Positions 19,051 through 26,479 of a stretch of DNA of 64,000 nt are shown here, piece by piece. Each line of letters starts with the position of its first letter. The stretch's first letter is position 1. The notes beneath the pieces are model-generated. The model worked only from the letters and a program-made list of their open reading frames with translations, was not told where the DNA came from and ran no database searches. Position numbers and translations under genes: made by a program. The stretch is from Streptococcus sp. SPS1 (GTDB lineage Bacteria; Bacillota; Bacilli; Lactobacillales; Streptococcaceae): the NCBI RefSeq assembly GCF_030439915.1, contig NZ_JAQFJG010000001.1, positions 248,001 to 312,000 of the forward strand, read 5' to 3'.

Positions 19051-19934
19051 TATTTTCTACCCTCCTTTTCCCACTTACTGATGATAGCAAAGTAGATAAA
19101 GCAAATCGCCACCAAGAAGATAAAGAGCAATACTGTGACTGCTGAAGCACGACCCAACAATTTAGTTCCCCAACCCAGGTTGTAAGCAAAAATTGGAAGC
19201 GTCGTTGTAGCATTAGCCGGTCCACCACCAGTAATAAGGTAGATGATATCAAAGTTATTAAAGATCCATACAGTTCTCAAAACAACTAGAAGTCCTACAA
19301 CCACTTTAATATGTGGAAAGACGATAAACTTGAACACCTGCCAACTTGAAGCACCATCTATCTTAGCAGCCTCAAATTGTTCTTCTGGTACTGTTTGCAA
19401 AGCTGAAAGCACATTGACCATAATCATCGGCGCTCCAAACCAAATGTTGATAAACACCAAACATAGGAATGCCCATGTACTATCTGTCAAAAATGCAGGT
19501 GTATGTTCCATTAAACCTAATTTTACGATTAGATTCGGTAAATAGCCATAAACCCCGTTTAGAATCCATTGCCAAGAGAAGGCAATAACGATTGTAGGAA
19601 ATGCCCAAGGAACAATCAATAAGGTCCTATATAATTTCTTAAAGTGGCGTACTCTGTGAAGAGCTAAAGCCAATACAAACCCTACTAAAACTTGACCAAC
19701 TAATGAGAAAATGGTCCACTTAATTGAATTAAAGAACGCATTAAAGAAGTTGGGATCTGATAGCACAGCTTTATAGTTAGCTAAACCAACAAATTTATAA
19801 TTGGGTATAATCAAATGCTTATTGGTAAAGCTATAAAAAATACTCGAGAAAAACGGATAAACAAAGAGTAATCCTACGATAATCATAGCTGGCAAAACAA
19901 ATATCCAGCGAGTTAAATTACGTTCTTTAACCAT
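19050..19934 (-). CDS. Carbohydrate ABC transporter permease
   Basis: A 294-residue MalF-type permease with about six membrane spans. The EAA loop is FEAAKIDGASSWQVFKFIVFPHIKV near residues 188-212, and the FIFGAP-like NIWFGAPMIMVNV segment precedes it. It partners the permease at 18217. A hairpin at 19961-19990 lies between it and the binding-protein gene, as in the first transporter operon. Confidence 0.88.
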   Translation of the reverse strand: MVKERNLTRWIFVLPAMIIVGLLFVYPFFSSIFYSFTNKHLIIPNYKFVGLANYKAVLSDPNFFNAFFNSIKWTIFSLVGQVLVGFVLALALHRVRHFKKLYRTLLIVPWAFPTIVIAFSWQWILNGVYGYLPNLIVKLGLMEHTPAFLTDSTWAFLCLVFINIWFGAPMIMVNVLSALQTVPEEQFEAAKIDGASSWQVFKFIVFPHIKVVVGLLVVLRTVWIFNNFDIIYLITGGGPANATTTLPIFAYNLGWGTKLLGRASAVTVLLFIFLVAICFIYFAIISKWEKEGRK

Positions 19935-19960
19935 TCTCCTTCTCCCTTCTTTTACAAGAT

Positions 19961-19990
19961 TGGGCTAGGGCTTTTCAGCTCACTAGCCCA
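19961..19990 (-). terminator. Intra-operon hairpin after the second binding-protein gene
   Basis: TGGGCTAG and CTAGCCCA form a perfect 8-bp stem with a 14-nt loop. There is no strong U-run, so it more likely stabilises the upstream mRNA or gives partial termination. Confidence 0.55.
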
Positions 19991-20012
19991 CCTATTTTCT
20001 AGTCTTTTACAC

Positions 20013-21350
20013 CTACTGAACAGCCTCAAATAAATCGTTTAATTGTTTTTCTGCTTCTTTTGCAGCTTTCATAGGGTCTGTTCCATTTGTAATGATATCT
20101 TGGAACATCTGTTCAATAATGTGTTGGTTAGTCAACATACCAGCTTGTACACTTGGTCCATTTTCATAACCAATAGCAGTACCTTTTTTAACAGCTTCAG
20201 TAATCACTTCTTCAGCATGTTTAAATTTCTTACGAGTTTCATTTTCTTTATAGGCTGCAGAATCGCTAATCCCCTTAATAGTTGGCAACATACCTACTGG
20301 AGTTGAATCAAGGAATTTAACGTAGTCTTCTTCATTATAAAGTGATTCTAAGAATGCTTTAGCAACTTCTGGGTGTTTTGAATTTTTCCAAACAACCATT
20401 GGAATGTTTGAGGTTTCAATTCCTTGATCTTTATCAGACTCTTTGATTTTTGGAATAGGATAAGCATCAATTGAATCAATCAATTGAGGACTGTTGGCAT
20501 TGATTCCTCCAATATGGAAGCCAGAGTTAAAGTCAAATGCTGTTTTTCCTTGATAGAACAAGGTAGCTTGTTGAAGGACATTAAAGTTCAAAGAATCTTG
20601 AGGTGAGATTTCTTTATACATTTTAACCCAGTATTTAATACCATCTTGAGCAAGTTGACTTGTCAAATCTGCTTTAAGATCTTTTGTCAAGAGGCTTCCT
20701 CCACCACTACGTACGTAGAAGTTCAAGAAACGTGTTGCCATCAAGTCATTTGTTCCAAACGGAACAGACAAGCCATAAACTCCAGCTTCTTTCAATTTTT
20801 TAGAAGCTTCATAGAGTTGATCCCAAGTTTTAGGAACCTCAATATTATGTTCTTTTAACAAATCTGTTCTAACCCACATGACTTGTGCATGTGAATAAAG
20901 AGGAACAGAGTAGTAATCATCTCCGATTTTTGCTTCATTTAAGGCAGTTTCGTTAAATTTATCCTGTCCAATACGCTTGATAGAATCGTTTAACGGAACC
21001 AAAGCATCTGAGTTGACCATTTCCATTACTTGGTTAGGAAGAGCCGTACTGATATCTGGCACATTCCCATTTGCTAAACCTGTAGTCCATTTAGTATAGA
21101 AGTCATTCCAAGAGAATGTTTCAATCTTAATTTTCGTTTTCGGATGCTTTTGCATGAAGGCATCTGCTGATTTTTGAATACTTTCTAAACGGGGTCCTTG
21201 AGTAAAGGAGTGCCACATTGTAATCTCACCAGATAATTCTGTCGGTGGTTCAGTACTAGTTGTAGCTTCTTTTTTTCCTGAACAAGCTACCAAGGCAACG
21301 GCTGCTAGCGCAACTCCAGCTAGACATAAAAACTTTCTCATTTTTTTCAT
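20013..21350 (-). CDS. Sugar-binding lipoprotein of ABC transporter
   Basis: A 445-residue extracellular solute-binding lipoprotein with a signal peptide and lipobox LVAC (Cys at residue 23). The mature part starts with a Ser/Thr/Glu-rich linker and then a family-1 binding fold (GEITMWHSFTQGPRLESI near residue 42; WNDFYTKWTTGLANGNVPDI near residue 85). It is followed by two permease genes without an ATPase, so a shared ATPase elsewhere is expected. Sialic acid, ManNAc or a related sugar is the likely ligand from context. Confidence 0.9.
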   Translation of the reverse strand: MKKMRKFLCLAGVALAAVALVACSGKKEATTSTEPPTELSGEITMWHSFTQGPRLESIQKSADAFMQKHPKTKIKIETFSWNDFYTKWTTGLANGNVPDISTALPNQVMEMVNSDALVPLNDSIKRIGQDKFNETALNEAKIGDDYYSVPLYSHAQVMWVRTDLLKEHNIEVPKTWDQLYEASKKLKEAGVYGLSVPFGTNDLMATRFLNFYVRSGGGSLLTKDLKADLTSQLAQDGIKYWVKMYKEISPQDSLNFNVLQQATLFYQGKTAFDFNSGFHIGGINANSPQLIDSIDAYPIPKIKESDKDQGIETSNIPMVVWKNSKHPEVAKAFLESLYNEEDYVKFLDSTPVGMLPTIKGISDSAAYKENETRKKFKHAEEVITEAVKKGTAIGYENGPSVQAGMLTNQHIIEQMFQDIITNGTDPMKAAKEAEKQLNDLFEAVQ

Positions 21351-21368
21351 CGTTCTTCCCTTTCTACA

Positions 21369-21821
21369 TTAAGAAATCGCAACTTTAAAGACAACTTTTT
21401 TCACAGGTTCATCATTTATACGAACCTTGGGTTGATGTAAATCTTCTGGAAAAGTGATGAGACATTCGCCAGCTCTCAAATGAACCAACTGTTCCACTTT
21501 CCCTGTGTATAATTCAATATCCTTCTCTTCATCATACTCTTGGGTAACGCTTACATTTTCCGGCGACGTAACAGCCATGGCTTCTTCGTTTTCCAAAACT
21601 AAATGAATATCCAAATATTTTTGGTGTGTTTCAAAGAAAGCCCCTGCTTGACCATCTGCTAGATAAGTAAAGCAATTCCCAAACAATCGATCTCCATCGA
21701 TAGCAATCGGACCTTCTGTTAAATTTTCTAGTCCTGTTTTTTCTAGAAAATCTATCAATGTTGCAAAATGTGGATTTACTCCCACATAAGTTCCTAAACG
21801 GCTAATTTTTGTAATAATCAT
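21369..21821 (-). CDS. YhcH/YjgK/YiaL family protein (second copy)
   Basis: A 150-residue YhcH-type protein with HQKYLDIHLVLENEEAMAV near residue 67 and the C-terminal ITFPEDLHQPKV typical of the family. It is clearly diverged from the copy at 11953, so it is not a recent duplication. It is the first intact gene of the second transporter operon, 18 nt upstream of the binding-protein gene. The nearest credible promoter lies about 670 nt upstream at 22490-22517, beyond two BOX elements. Confidence 0.85.
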   Translation of the reverse strand: MIITKISRLGTYVGVNPHFATLIDFLEKTGLENLTEGPIAIDGDRLFGNCFTYLADGQAGAFFETHQKYLDIHLVLENEEAMAVTSPENVSVTQEYDEEKDIELYTGKVEQLVHLRAGECLITFPEDLHQPKVRINDEPVKKVVFKVAIS

Positions 21822-21925
21822 CTCTTCTAACCTCCTTTCTCAATCTCTTTTTCCTATCCAAGTTCCCCATTCTTCTGTCTAGCATTTTCTACTAGAAGGA
21901 CATAAAAACACAACACTCTCTAGCC

Positions 21926-22064
21926 TATACTCTTTGAAAATCTCCTCAAACCACAGTCGCTTCACCTTGGATTATATAGGTCAGTCTTATCTACAATCTC
22001 AAAGCGGTGTTTTGGGCAATCTGCTACTAGCTTGCTAGTTTCTTCTTTGATTTTCATTCAGTAT
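21926..22064. repeat. Degenerate BOX element
   Basis: The left end (TATACTCTTTGAAAATCTCC) and right end (TTCTTCTTTGATTTTCATTC) match the termini of other BOX copies here, with a boxB-like TCTACAATCTCAAAG core. Several substitutions and a disturbed boxA mark it as an old copy. Confidence 0.75.
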
Positions 22065-22081
22065 CTCCTCAACCTTCACAA

Positions 22082-22234
22082 GGAGATCTGATTTTTCTAG
22101 CGACAAACAGAATAAATGAGTTAGTTCAATTAGCTACCTTCCTTATAGATGAAATTGATATTCATGAAGGAAGTCGCCCTTTATTTTTTGCAAAAGATAC
22201 TAGTATGAATCTATTTGGGAAATTGAATTTATAA
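22082..22234 (+). pseudogene. ORF fragment of unknown origin
   Basis: An open reading of 50 codons ending in TAA, with no credible start or ribosome-binding site. Its product contains FLIDEIDIHEGSRPLFF near its middle. It lies between two BOX elements in the gap where pneumococci have nanA. The composition looks like a real protein tail rather than random frame, but I do not recognise the family. It may be the 3' remnant of a deleted gene. Confidence 0.35.
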
Positions 22235-22243
22235 GCTGCTCAC

Positions 22244-22352
22244 TTATACTCTTCGAAAATCAAATTCAAACTGCGTCAACGTCGCCTTGCCGTACTCAAG
22301 TACAGCCTGCGGCTAGTTTCCTAGTTTGCTCTTTGATTTTCATTGAGTATTA
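22244..22352. repeat. BOX element (boxA-boxC)
   Basis: The boxA end is TATACTCTTCGAAAATC with GCGTCAACGTCGCCTTGCCG. It is followed directly by a boxC end (GCGGCTAGTTTCCTAG, then TTTGATTTTCATTGAGTATTA). There is no boxB module, so this is a minimal A-C form. Confidence 0.9.
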
Positions 22353-22470
22353 GTTTTTCTAAAATAATTCTAATCTATTATTCTAGCACTAATAGACTCT
22401 TTGGCTAAATCTCCTTTCTACATCTCGTTTCACCAAGAACTTTTAAGAGAGAAATACTCTAAATTAGTTT

Positions 22471-22517
22471 TGTTACCGTTTTCAATTAGAGTATACTTTT
22501 TTTTTTTAGCATTTCAA
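22471..22517 (-). promoter_or_regulatory. Promoter with downstream cre site, no adjacent gene
   Basis: On the minus strand TTGAAA (22517-22512), a 16-nt A-rich spacer and TATACT (22495-22490). Just downstream, TGAAAACGGTAACA (22484-22471) matches the CcpA cre consensus at 13 of 14 positions. The promoter points into the sialidase-less gap; the first intact gene in its path is the YhcH gene at 21821. Confidence 0.7.
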
Positions 22518-22792
22518 GTCTTTTTCTAATTTGGAATTTAGTTTCAAATCTTTTTAACTATATCAACTACATTAAAAGTACTTTCAAAAATAAGCAGGTT
22601 TCTTGCAAGACCTGTTTCGAGTGGACAAGATAAGAAAACAAGAAAGTCAATTTTAGGAGAAAATGAAGGAAATAATCTTGTGATATAACAGTATAATATG
22701 AAAATTGAGCAAATTGATTGGCAAATTCAAACCAATTTCTAATAATGATTTAAGAATTGTAGTGTCCTAATATAGATTCAATGCACTATAAA

Positions 22793-22833
22793 ACGCATAG
22801 TATCAAGCTTATTCAACACCTGATACTATGCGT
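22793..22833. repeat. Long intergenic palindrome
   Basis: ACGCATAGTATCA and TGATACTATGCGT form a perfect 13-bp inverted repeat with a 15-nt loop, 40 nt beyond the stop of the esterase gene. It could terminate the minus-strand esterase transcript or be the end of a decayed element. The flanks 22353-22470 and 22518-22792 show no gene or other structure I can support. Confidence 0.6.
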
Positions 22834-22872
22834 GTTTGTGATTTTTAAGATTTTGTGTTTAGAGTCAACTCC

Positions 22873-23853
22873 TTATTTTAGATATTTAAAAGGAATCTCA
22901 CTACCACAAAGCCAGTTGTAGACTTGGTCATTGACAAATACATTCATGGCTTCGTGGGCATACTCTGGCATGATGCGATAGGCCTTATCGCAGGTCAGAC
23001 GGTTGTAAATCGCAAACTGGGTAATGGGATAGCAAACATCGTCGTCCAAGCCCGTAATCATCTTAACCTCACCCTTGATACGATGGGCAAGATTTTTCAC
23101 ATCGATATAGGCCAGGGTCGCCATGATGTCCTCCTCAGTTTCATGGAAGGGATCGTGAAACTTGAAATAACGGAAAAGTTCGTCGTAAGCCTCACTGGTA
23201 TTGCCAATCTCAAGCACTCGTCTGAAGTCTGACAAGAAGGGATAGATGGCAACTGTTTTCTGAATCCGAGGATTGAGCGCTGCCGCAACTAGAGCTAGAG
23301 CCCCTCCTTGTGAAGCACCATAGCTAGAAAGATGCTTCTCATCAACCTGAGACAGACTAGCAACAATTTCAACCAACTGGTAAATATCCAGATAGACATC
23401 CTTATAAAAGAGGTGGTCACGACCTTCCACAGCACCACGGATGATATGTCCCTTAACGGTATTTCCAAGAGGGGAACGCAAGCCGTCTTGTGAATAGCCC
23501 GACTGACCTCGAACGTCCATGGAAACAACACCGTAACCAGCTACGGTGAAGGCCAGCATGTCAGCCCAGTCCCAACCACGTCCCATATAACCATGAAAAT
23601 GGAAGATTATCGGAACCTTCTTCTCACTCTTTGGAAGAACGACTCGTGCATAGACCTTGCCTTCATTAGTTCCTTCAAACGTTAACTCATAGCACTTGAC
23701 TTGCGGAATGTGGAAATCTCTTTCCTCCAATTGGTAGGCTGGAAGCGTGGAAACTTTTTTCACTTCCTCATCCCAGAAAGCATCAAAGTCCTCTGGAACC
23801 TCATCCCTTCCTAGATAAGTCTTAATCTCTTCTAACAAATCTAAATTTTTCAT
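22873..23853 (-). CDS. axe1: Acetyl xylan esterase / cephalosporin-C deacetylase family protein
   Basis: A 326-residue alpha/beta-hydrolase of carbohydrate esterase family 7. The nucleophile elbow is YGASQGGAL near residue 179, an Asp sits in TGLDDDVCYP near residue 268, and the catalytic His is in EYAHEAMNV near residue 299. RGQSGYSQDG near residue 115 is the CE7 Arg-Gly-Gln motif. These enzymes remove acetyl groups from sugars and are intracellular; no signal peptide is seen. Its place beside the nan locus is the same as in pneumococci. Confidence 0.9.
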   Translation of the reverse strand: MKNLDLLEEIKTYLGRDEVPEDFDAFWDEEVKKVSTLPAYQLEERDFHIPQVKCYELTFEGTNEGKVYARVVLPKSEKKVPIIFHFHGYMGRGWDWADMLAFTVAGYGVVSMDVRGQSGYSQDGLRSPLGNTVKGHIIRGAVEGRDHLFYKDVYLDIYQLVEIVASLSQVDEKHLSSYGASQGGALALVAAALNPRIQKTVAIYPFLSDFRRVLEIGNTSEAYDELFRYFKFHDPFHETEEDIMATLAYIDVKNLAHRIKGEVKMITGLDDDVCYPITQFAIYNRLTCDKAYRIMPEYAHEAMNVFVNDQVYNWLCGSEIPFKYLK

Positions 23854-23988
23854 AACATGCTCCTTTTTTTGTAATCGCTACCACAACTGTAGCATATCTA
23901 GGGAAGCAATGCAAGAAAGAAGGGTAAATAGAAAGTGAATTTAGCTTTTCTTCCTTCAAGCCTATTGACTGAAAGTAGTTTTAGAAAC

Positions 23989-24012
23989 GAAAAAAGAGCA
24001 TTTTCGCTCTTT
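23989..24012 (-). terminator. Terminator of peptide gene copy 1
   Basis: AAAGAGC and GCTCTTT form a stem; on the minus strand it is followed by TTTTTTCG. The same hairpin is repeated at 24261-24284 after the second peptide gene. Confidence 0.75.
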
Positions 24013-24024
24013 CTTCTGTTTATA

Positions 24025-24087
24025 CTAGTTTTTTGCTTCCTTCTTTTGGAAAGTGGTTTGGTAATTTACTTTAATCGTTACTGTCAT
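24025..24087 (-). CDS. 20-residue peptide, copy 1
   Basis: ATG at 24087, GAGG Shine-Dalgarno 10 nt upstream, 20 codons and TAG, then a terminator. The product starts MTVTIKVNYQTTFQKKEA and ends KN. It is basic, has no hydrophobic signal segment and no double-glycine leader. A nearly identical gene lies 277 nt away at 24302. Promoter, start, stop and terminator are all conserved between the copies while third-party sequence has drifted, which argues for a real gene. Function unknown; a signalling, regulatory or small structural peptide is possible. Confidence 0.65.
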   Translation of the reverse strand: MTVTIKVNYQTTFQKKEAKN

Positions 24088-24118
24088 GTGAGAGTCCTCG
24101 TTTCTTTTTGATGACTCT

Positions 24119-24175
24119 AGTATAAGGGCCAAACCTAAAAACTAGCTTAAGTTTTCCTTAGAGAAAGCTTAAGCT
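24119..24175 (-). promoter_or_regulatory. Promoter region of peptide copy 1 with inverted repeat
   Basis: A -10 TATACT (24124-24119) without a recognisable -35. Upstream, AGCTTAAG at 24144-24151 and 24166-24173 bracket TTTTCCTTAGAGAA. The lack of a -35 and the conserved repeat suggest an activator-dependent promoter. The spaced TCTAAG/CTTAAG hexamers (5-nt gap on the minus strand) resemble a degenerate CiaR site, but the match is imperfect. Confidence 0.5.
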
Positions 24176-24258
24176 AAATGTTCTTTCTTTTTCAAATGAA
24201 GGGCAATCATCCGCCACTCTGGATCCTCTTGCCAAGCTTCTATGTACATAGTATGGCT
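24169..24258 (-). pseudogene. Duplicated 3' fragment of recG
   Basis: Thirty codons reading SHTMYIEAWQEDPEWRM and on to a stop, homologous to the last residues of RecG (24446 gene). It has no start and is part of the tandem duplication that also copied the peptide gene. Its breakpoint lies directly at the terminator of peptide copy 2. Confidence 0.8.
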
Positions 24259-24260
24259 AA

Positions 24261-24284
24261 CGAAAAAAGAGCATTTCGCTCTTT
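24261..24284 (-). terminator. Terminator of peptide gene copy 2
   Basis: AAAGAGC/GCTCTTT stem with a short loop and a TTTTTTCG tail on the minus strand, repeated from 23989-24012. Confidence 0.75.
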
Positions 24285-24301
24285 CTTCCTTCTCTTCAAT
24301 C

Positions 24302-24364
24302 TTATTTTGTTGCTTCCTTCTTTTGGAAAGTGGTTTGGTAATTTACTTTAATCGTTACTGTCAT
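24302..24364 (-). CDS. 20-residue peptide, copy 2
   Basis: ATG at 24364 with GAGG upstream, 20 codons and TAA. The product is identical to copy 1 through residue 18 (MTVTIKVNYQTTFQKKEA) and ends TK instead of KN. It lies directly downstream of recG on the same strand but has its own -10 and terminator. This copy keeps the full recG gene next to it and is probably the ancestral one. No family recognised. Confidence 0.65.
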   Translation of the reverse strand: MTVTIKVNYQTTFQKKEATK

Positions 24365-24395
24365 GTGAGAGTCCTCGTTTCTTTTTGATGACTCT

Positions 24396-24450
24396 AGTAT
24401 AAGGGCCAAACCTGAAAGCTAGCTTAAGATTTCCTTAGAGAAAGCTTAAT
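24396..24450 (-). promoter_or_regulatory. Promoter region of peptide copy 2 with inverted repeat
   Basis: A -10 TATACT (24401-24396) and the repeat AGCTTAAG (24421-24428) with AGCTTAAT (24443-24450), the latter overlapping the recG stop codon. The block is conserved with the copy at 24119-24175, including TCCTTAGAGAAAGCTTAA. Confidence 0.5.
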
Positions 24451-26461
24451 CTAAATGTTCTTTCTTTTCCAAATGAAGGGCAATCATGCGCCACTCTGGA
24501 TCCTCTTGCCAAGCTTCTATCGAACTAATGTAGCTAGCAACCTTTCTGGCTTCTTCTAAAATCGGAAAATCTTCGATAATATCAGCCACTTGGAATTCTG
24601 GAAGTCCTGACTGTCTGGTTCCAAAAATTTCACCTGAACCACGCATTTTCAAATCTTCCTCCGCAAGGACAAATCCGTTGGTCGTTTCTGTCATGATGCG
24701 CATGCGATCTTTCCCAGAATCCGTCTTAGGATTAGCAACGAGAACTGCATAAGACTGCTTGTCCCCCCGACCGACACGACCTCTAAGCTGGTGAAGCTGG
24801 CTGAGACCGAAACGATCAGCATCCATGATAATCATGACAGTCGCATTTGGAACGTTGACCCCGACTTCGATAACTGTCGTCGAAACCAGAATATCCGTTT
24901 TTCTCTCTTTGAACTCCTGCATAATCTGGTCTTTTTCGTCACTCTTCATCTTACCATGCAGAAGAGCCACCTCTGCCTTGCCTGCAAAATGAGCCGTCAA
25001 CTCCTCTGATAAGGCAATGGCATTTTTCAAATCCAGAGCTTCTGATTCTTCAATCAAGGGAGAGATGACATAGGCTTGAGAACCTTTTTGGATTTCCCCC
25101 TCTAACCAAGTCAAGACCTGAGGTAGTTGCTCATGTTTGATCCAGCGAGTCACAATAGGCTTCCGCCCTGCTGGCATCTGGTCAATAATGGAAACATCCA
25201 TATCGCCAAAGGCTGTGATGGCCAGCGTCCGTGGAATGGGAGTCGCTGTCATCATGAGAACGTCAGGATTGTCGCCTTTTTCCCTTAGAATACGCCTTTG
25301 CCCCACACCAAAACGGTGCTGCTCATCGATGATAATCAAGCCAAGGCGATCATAATCCACCCCATCCTGTATCAGAGCATGGGTTCCGATAATCAAATCA
25401 GCCTCACCCTTGGCAATGGTCTCCAAGACTTCTCTCTTTTCTGCAGCTTTCAAGGAACCTGTCAAAAGAGCCAGTTTTAGGTCTGGGAAGAGACTCTGTA
25501 GACTCTCAAAATGTTGCTCTGCAAGGATTTCTGTTGGTACCATGAGGGCTGCTTGGTAGCCAGCTGTCACTGCCGCAAACATGGCCAAGCCAGCAACCAC
25601 CGTTTTTCCGCTCCCCACATCCCCTTGCAGGAGACGATTCATGTGGTGGTCCGACCTCATGTCGGTCAAAATTTCCTGCAAACTCTTTTCCTGAGCAGGG
25701 GTCAGGGCAAAAGGCAGTCTTTCTTCGACAGCTGTCACTTTTTCCTGAGACCAATTCAGAACCAGACCACTTCCCTGAACTCTATTTTCAGACTTGAGCG
25801 TCTGCAATTGTATTTGGAAGTAAAAGAGTTCCTCAAATTTGATACGGCGAAGGGCCTGCTTGTATTCCGCCAAATCCTTTGGAAAATGCATAGCTCGGAC
25901 TGCCTGACAACGGGACATGAGTTTGTATTTGTCCAGCAAGGACTGGGGAAGATTTTCCTCTATCAAGAGGTCCAGTCCCTGATCAAAGACCGTCTTGATA
26001 ACCTTGACCAGACTGACCTGACTGATTCCCTGAGCCAAGCGATAGACAGGTTGGAGGTCATCTTCCACCTGAGCCAGAACCTTCATCCCAGTCAGACTAG
26101 CCTTAGCGCGGTCCCATTTTCCAAAGACAGCAAGAGTTGCTCCCAACTCTATCTTATCAGCCAGATAGGGCTGGTTAAAGAAATTCACCGCAAAAACGAC
26201 TTCTCCCTGCTTGAGGCTAAAGCGCAGGCGATTGCGCTTGAAACCATAATACTGGACACTAGCAGGAGTCACGACTTGACCAGATAGGACTGCCTTCTCC
26301 CCGTCTTCCAGTTCCAGCACTTGCTTAGTTTTGAAGTCTTCATAACGGAAAGGAAAGTAGAGCAAGAGATCTTGCAAGTTTTCAATTCCTAGTTTGGCGT
26401 ACTTCTCTGCTGACTTTGGTCCCACACCAGGTAAGACATGCAAGGGTTGATGTAGATTCAT
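24446..26461 (-). CDS. recG: ATP-dependent DNA helicase RecG
   Basis: Branch-migrating helicase that regresses stalled forks and processes Holliday junctions. It is 671 residues, full length. The N-terminal wedge/OB domain (about 1-230) begins with LPGVGPKSAEKYAKLGI. The helicase motor has Walker A GDVGSGKTVV near residue 279, DEQH near residue 380 and the LRGRVGRGDKQSYA motif near residue 568. It is the last gene of the block from secA. Its 3' end is duplicated downstream at 24169-24258. Confidence 0.96.
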   Translation of the reverse strand: MNLHQPLHVLPGVGPKSAEKYAKLGIENLQDLLLYFPFRYEDFKTKQVLELEDGEKAVLSGQVVTPASVQYYGFKRNRLRFSLKQGEVVFAVNFFNQPYLADKIELGATLAVFGKWDRAKASLTGMKVLAQVEDDLQPVYRLAQGISQVSLVKVIKTVFDQGLDLLIEENLPQSLLDKYKLMSRCQAVRAMHFPKDLAEYKQALRRIKFEELFYFQIQLQTLKSENRVQGSGLVLNWSQEKVTAVEERLPFALTPAQEKSLQEILTDMRSDHHMNRLLQGDVGSGKTVVAGLAMFAAVTAGYQAALMVPTEILAEQHFESLQSLFPDLKLALLTGSLKAAEKREVLETIAKGEADLIIGTHALIQDGVDYDRLGLIIIDEQHRFGVGQRRILREKGDNPDVLMMTATPIPRTLAITAFGDMDVSIIDQMPAGRKPIVTRWIKHEQLPQVLTWLEGEIQKGSQAYVISPLIEESEALDLKNAIALSEELTAHFAGKAEVALLHGKMKSDEKDQIMQEFKERKTDILVSTTVIEVGVNVPNATVMIIMDADRFGLSQLHQLRGRVGRGDKQSYAVLVANPKTDSGKDRMRIMTETTNGFVLAEEDLKMRGSGEIFGTRQSGLPEFQVADIIEDFPILEEARKVASYISSIEAWQEDPEWRMIALHLEKKEHLD

Positions 26462-26479
26462 GCTCCACTCCTTTCTTTT

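Noticed and set aside
25511..26287. 258-codon ORF antisense to recG
   Set aside because: It is long, but recG on the other strand has all helicase motifs. The antisense product has no motif, ribosome-binding site or promoter.
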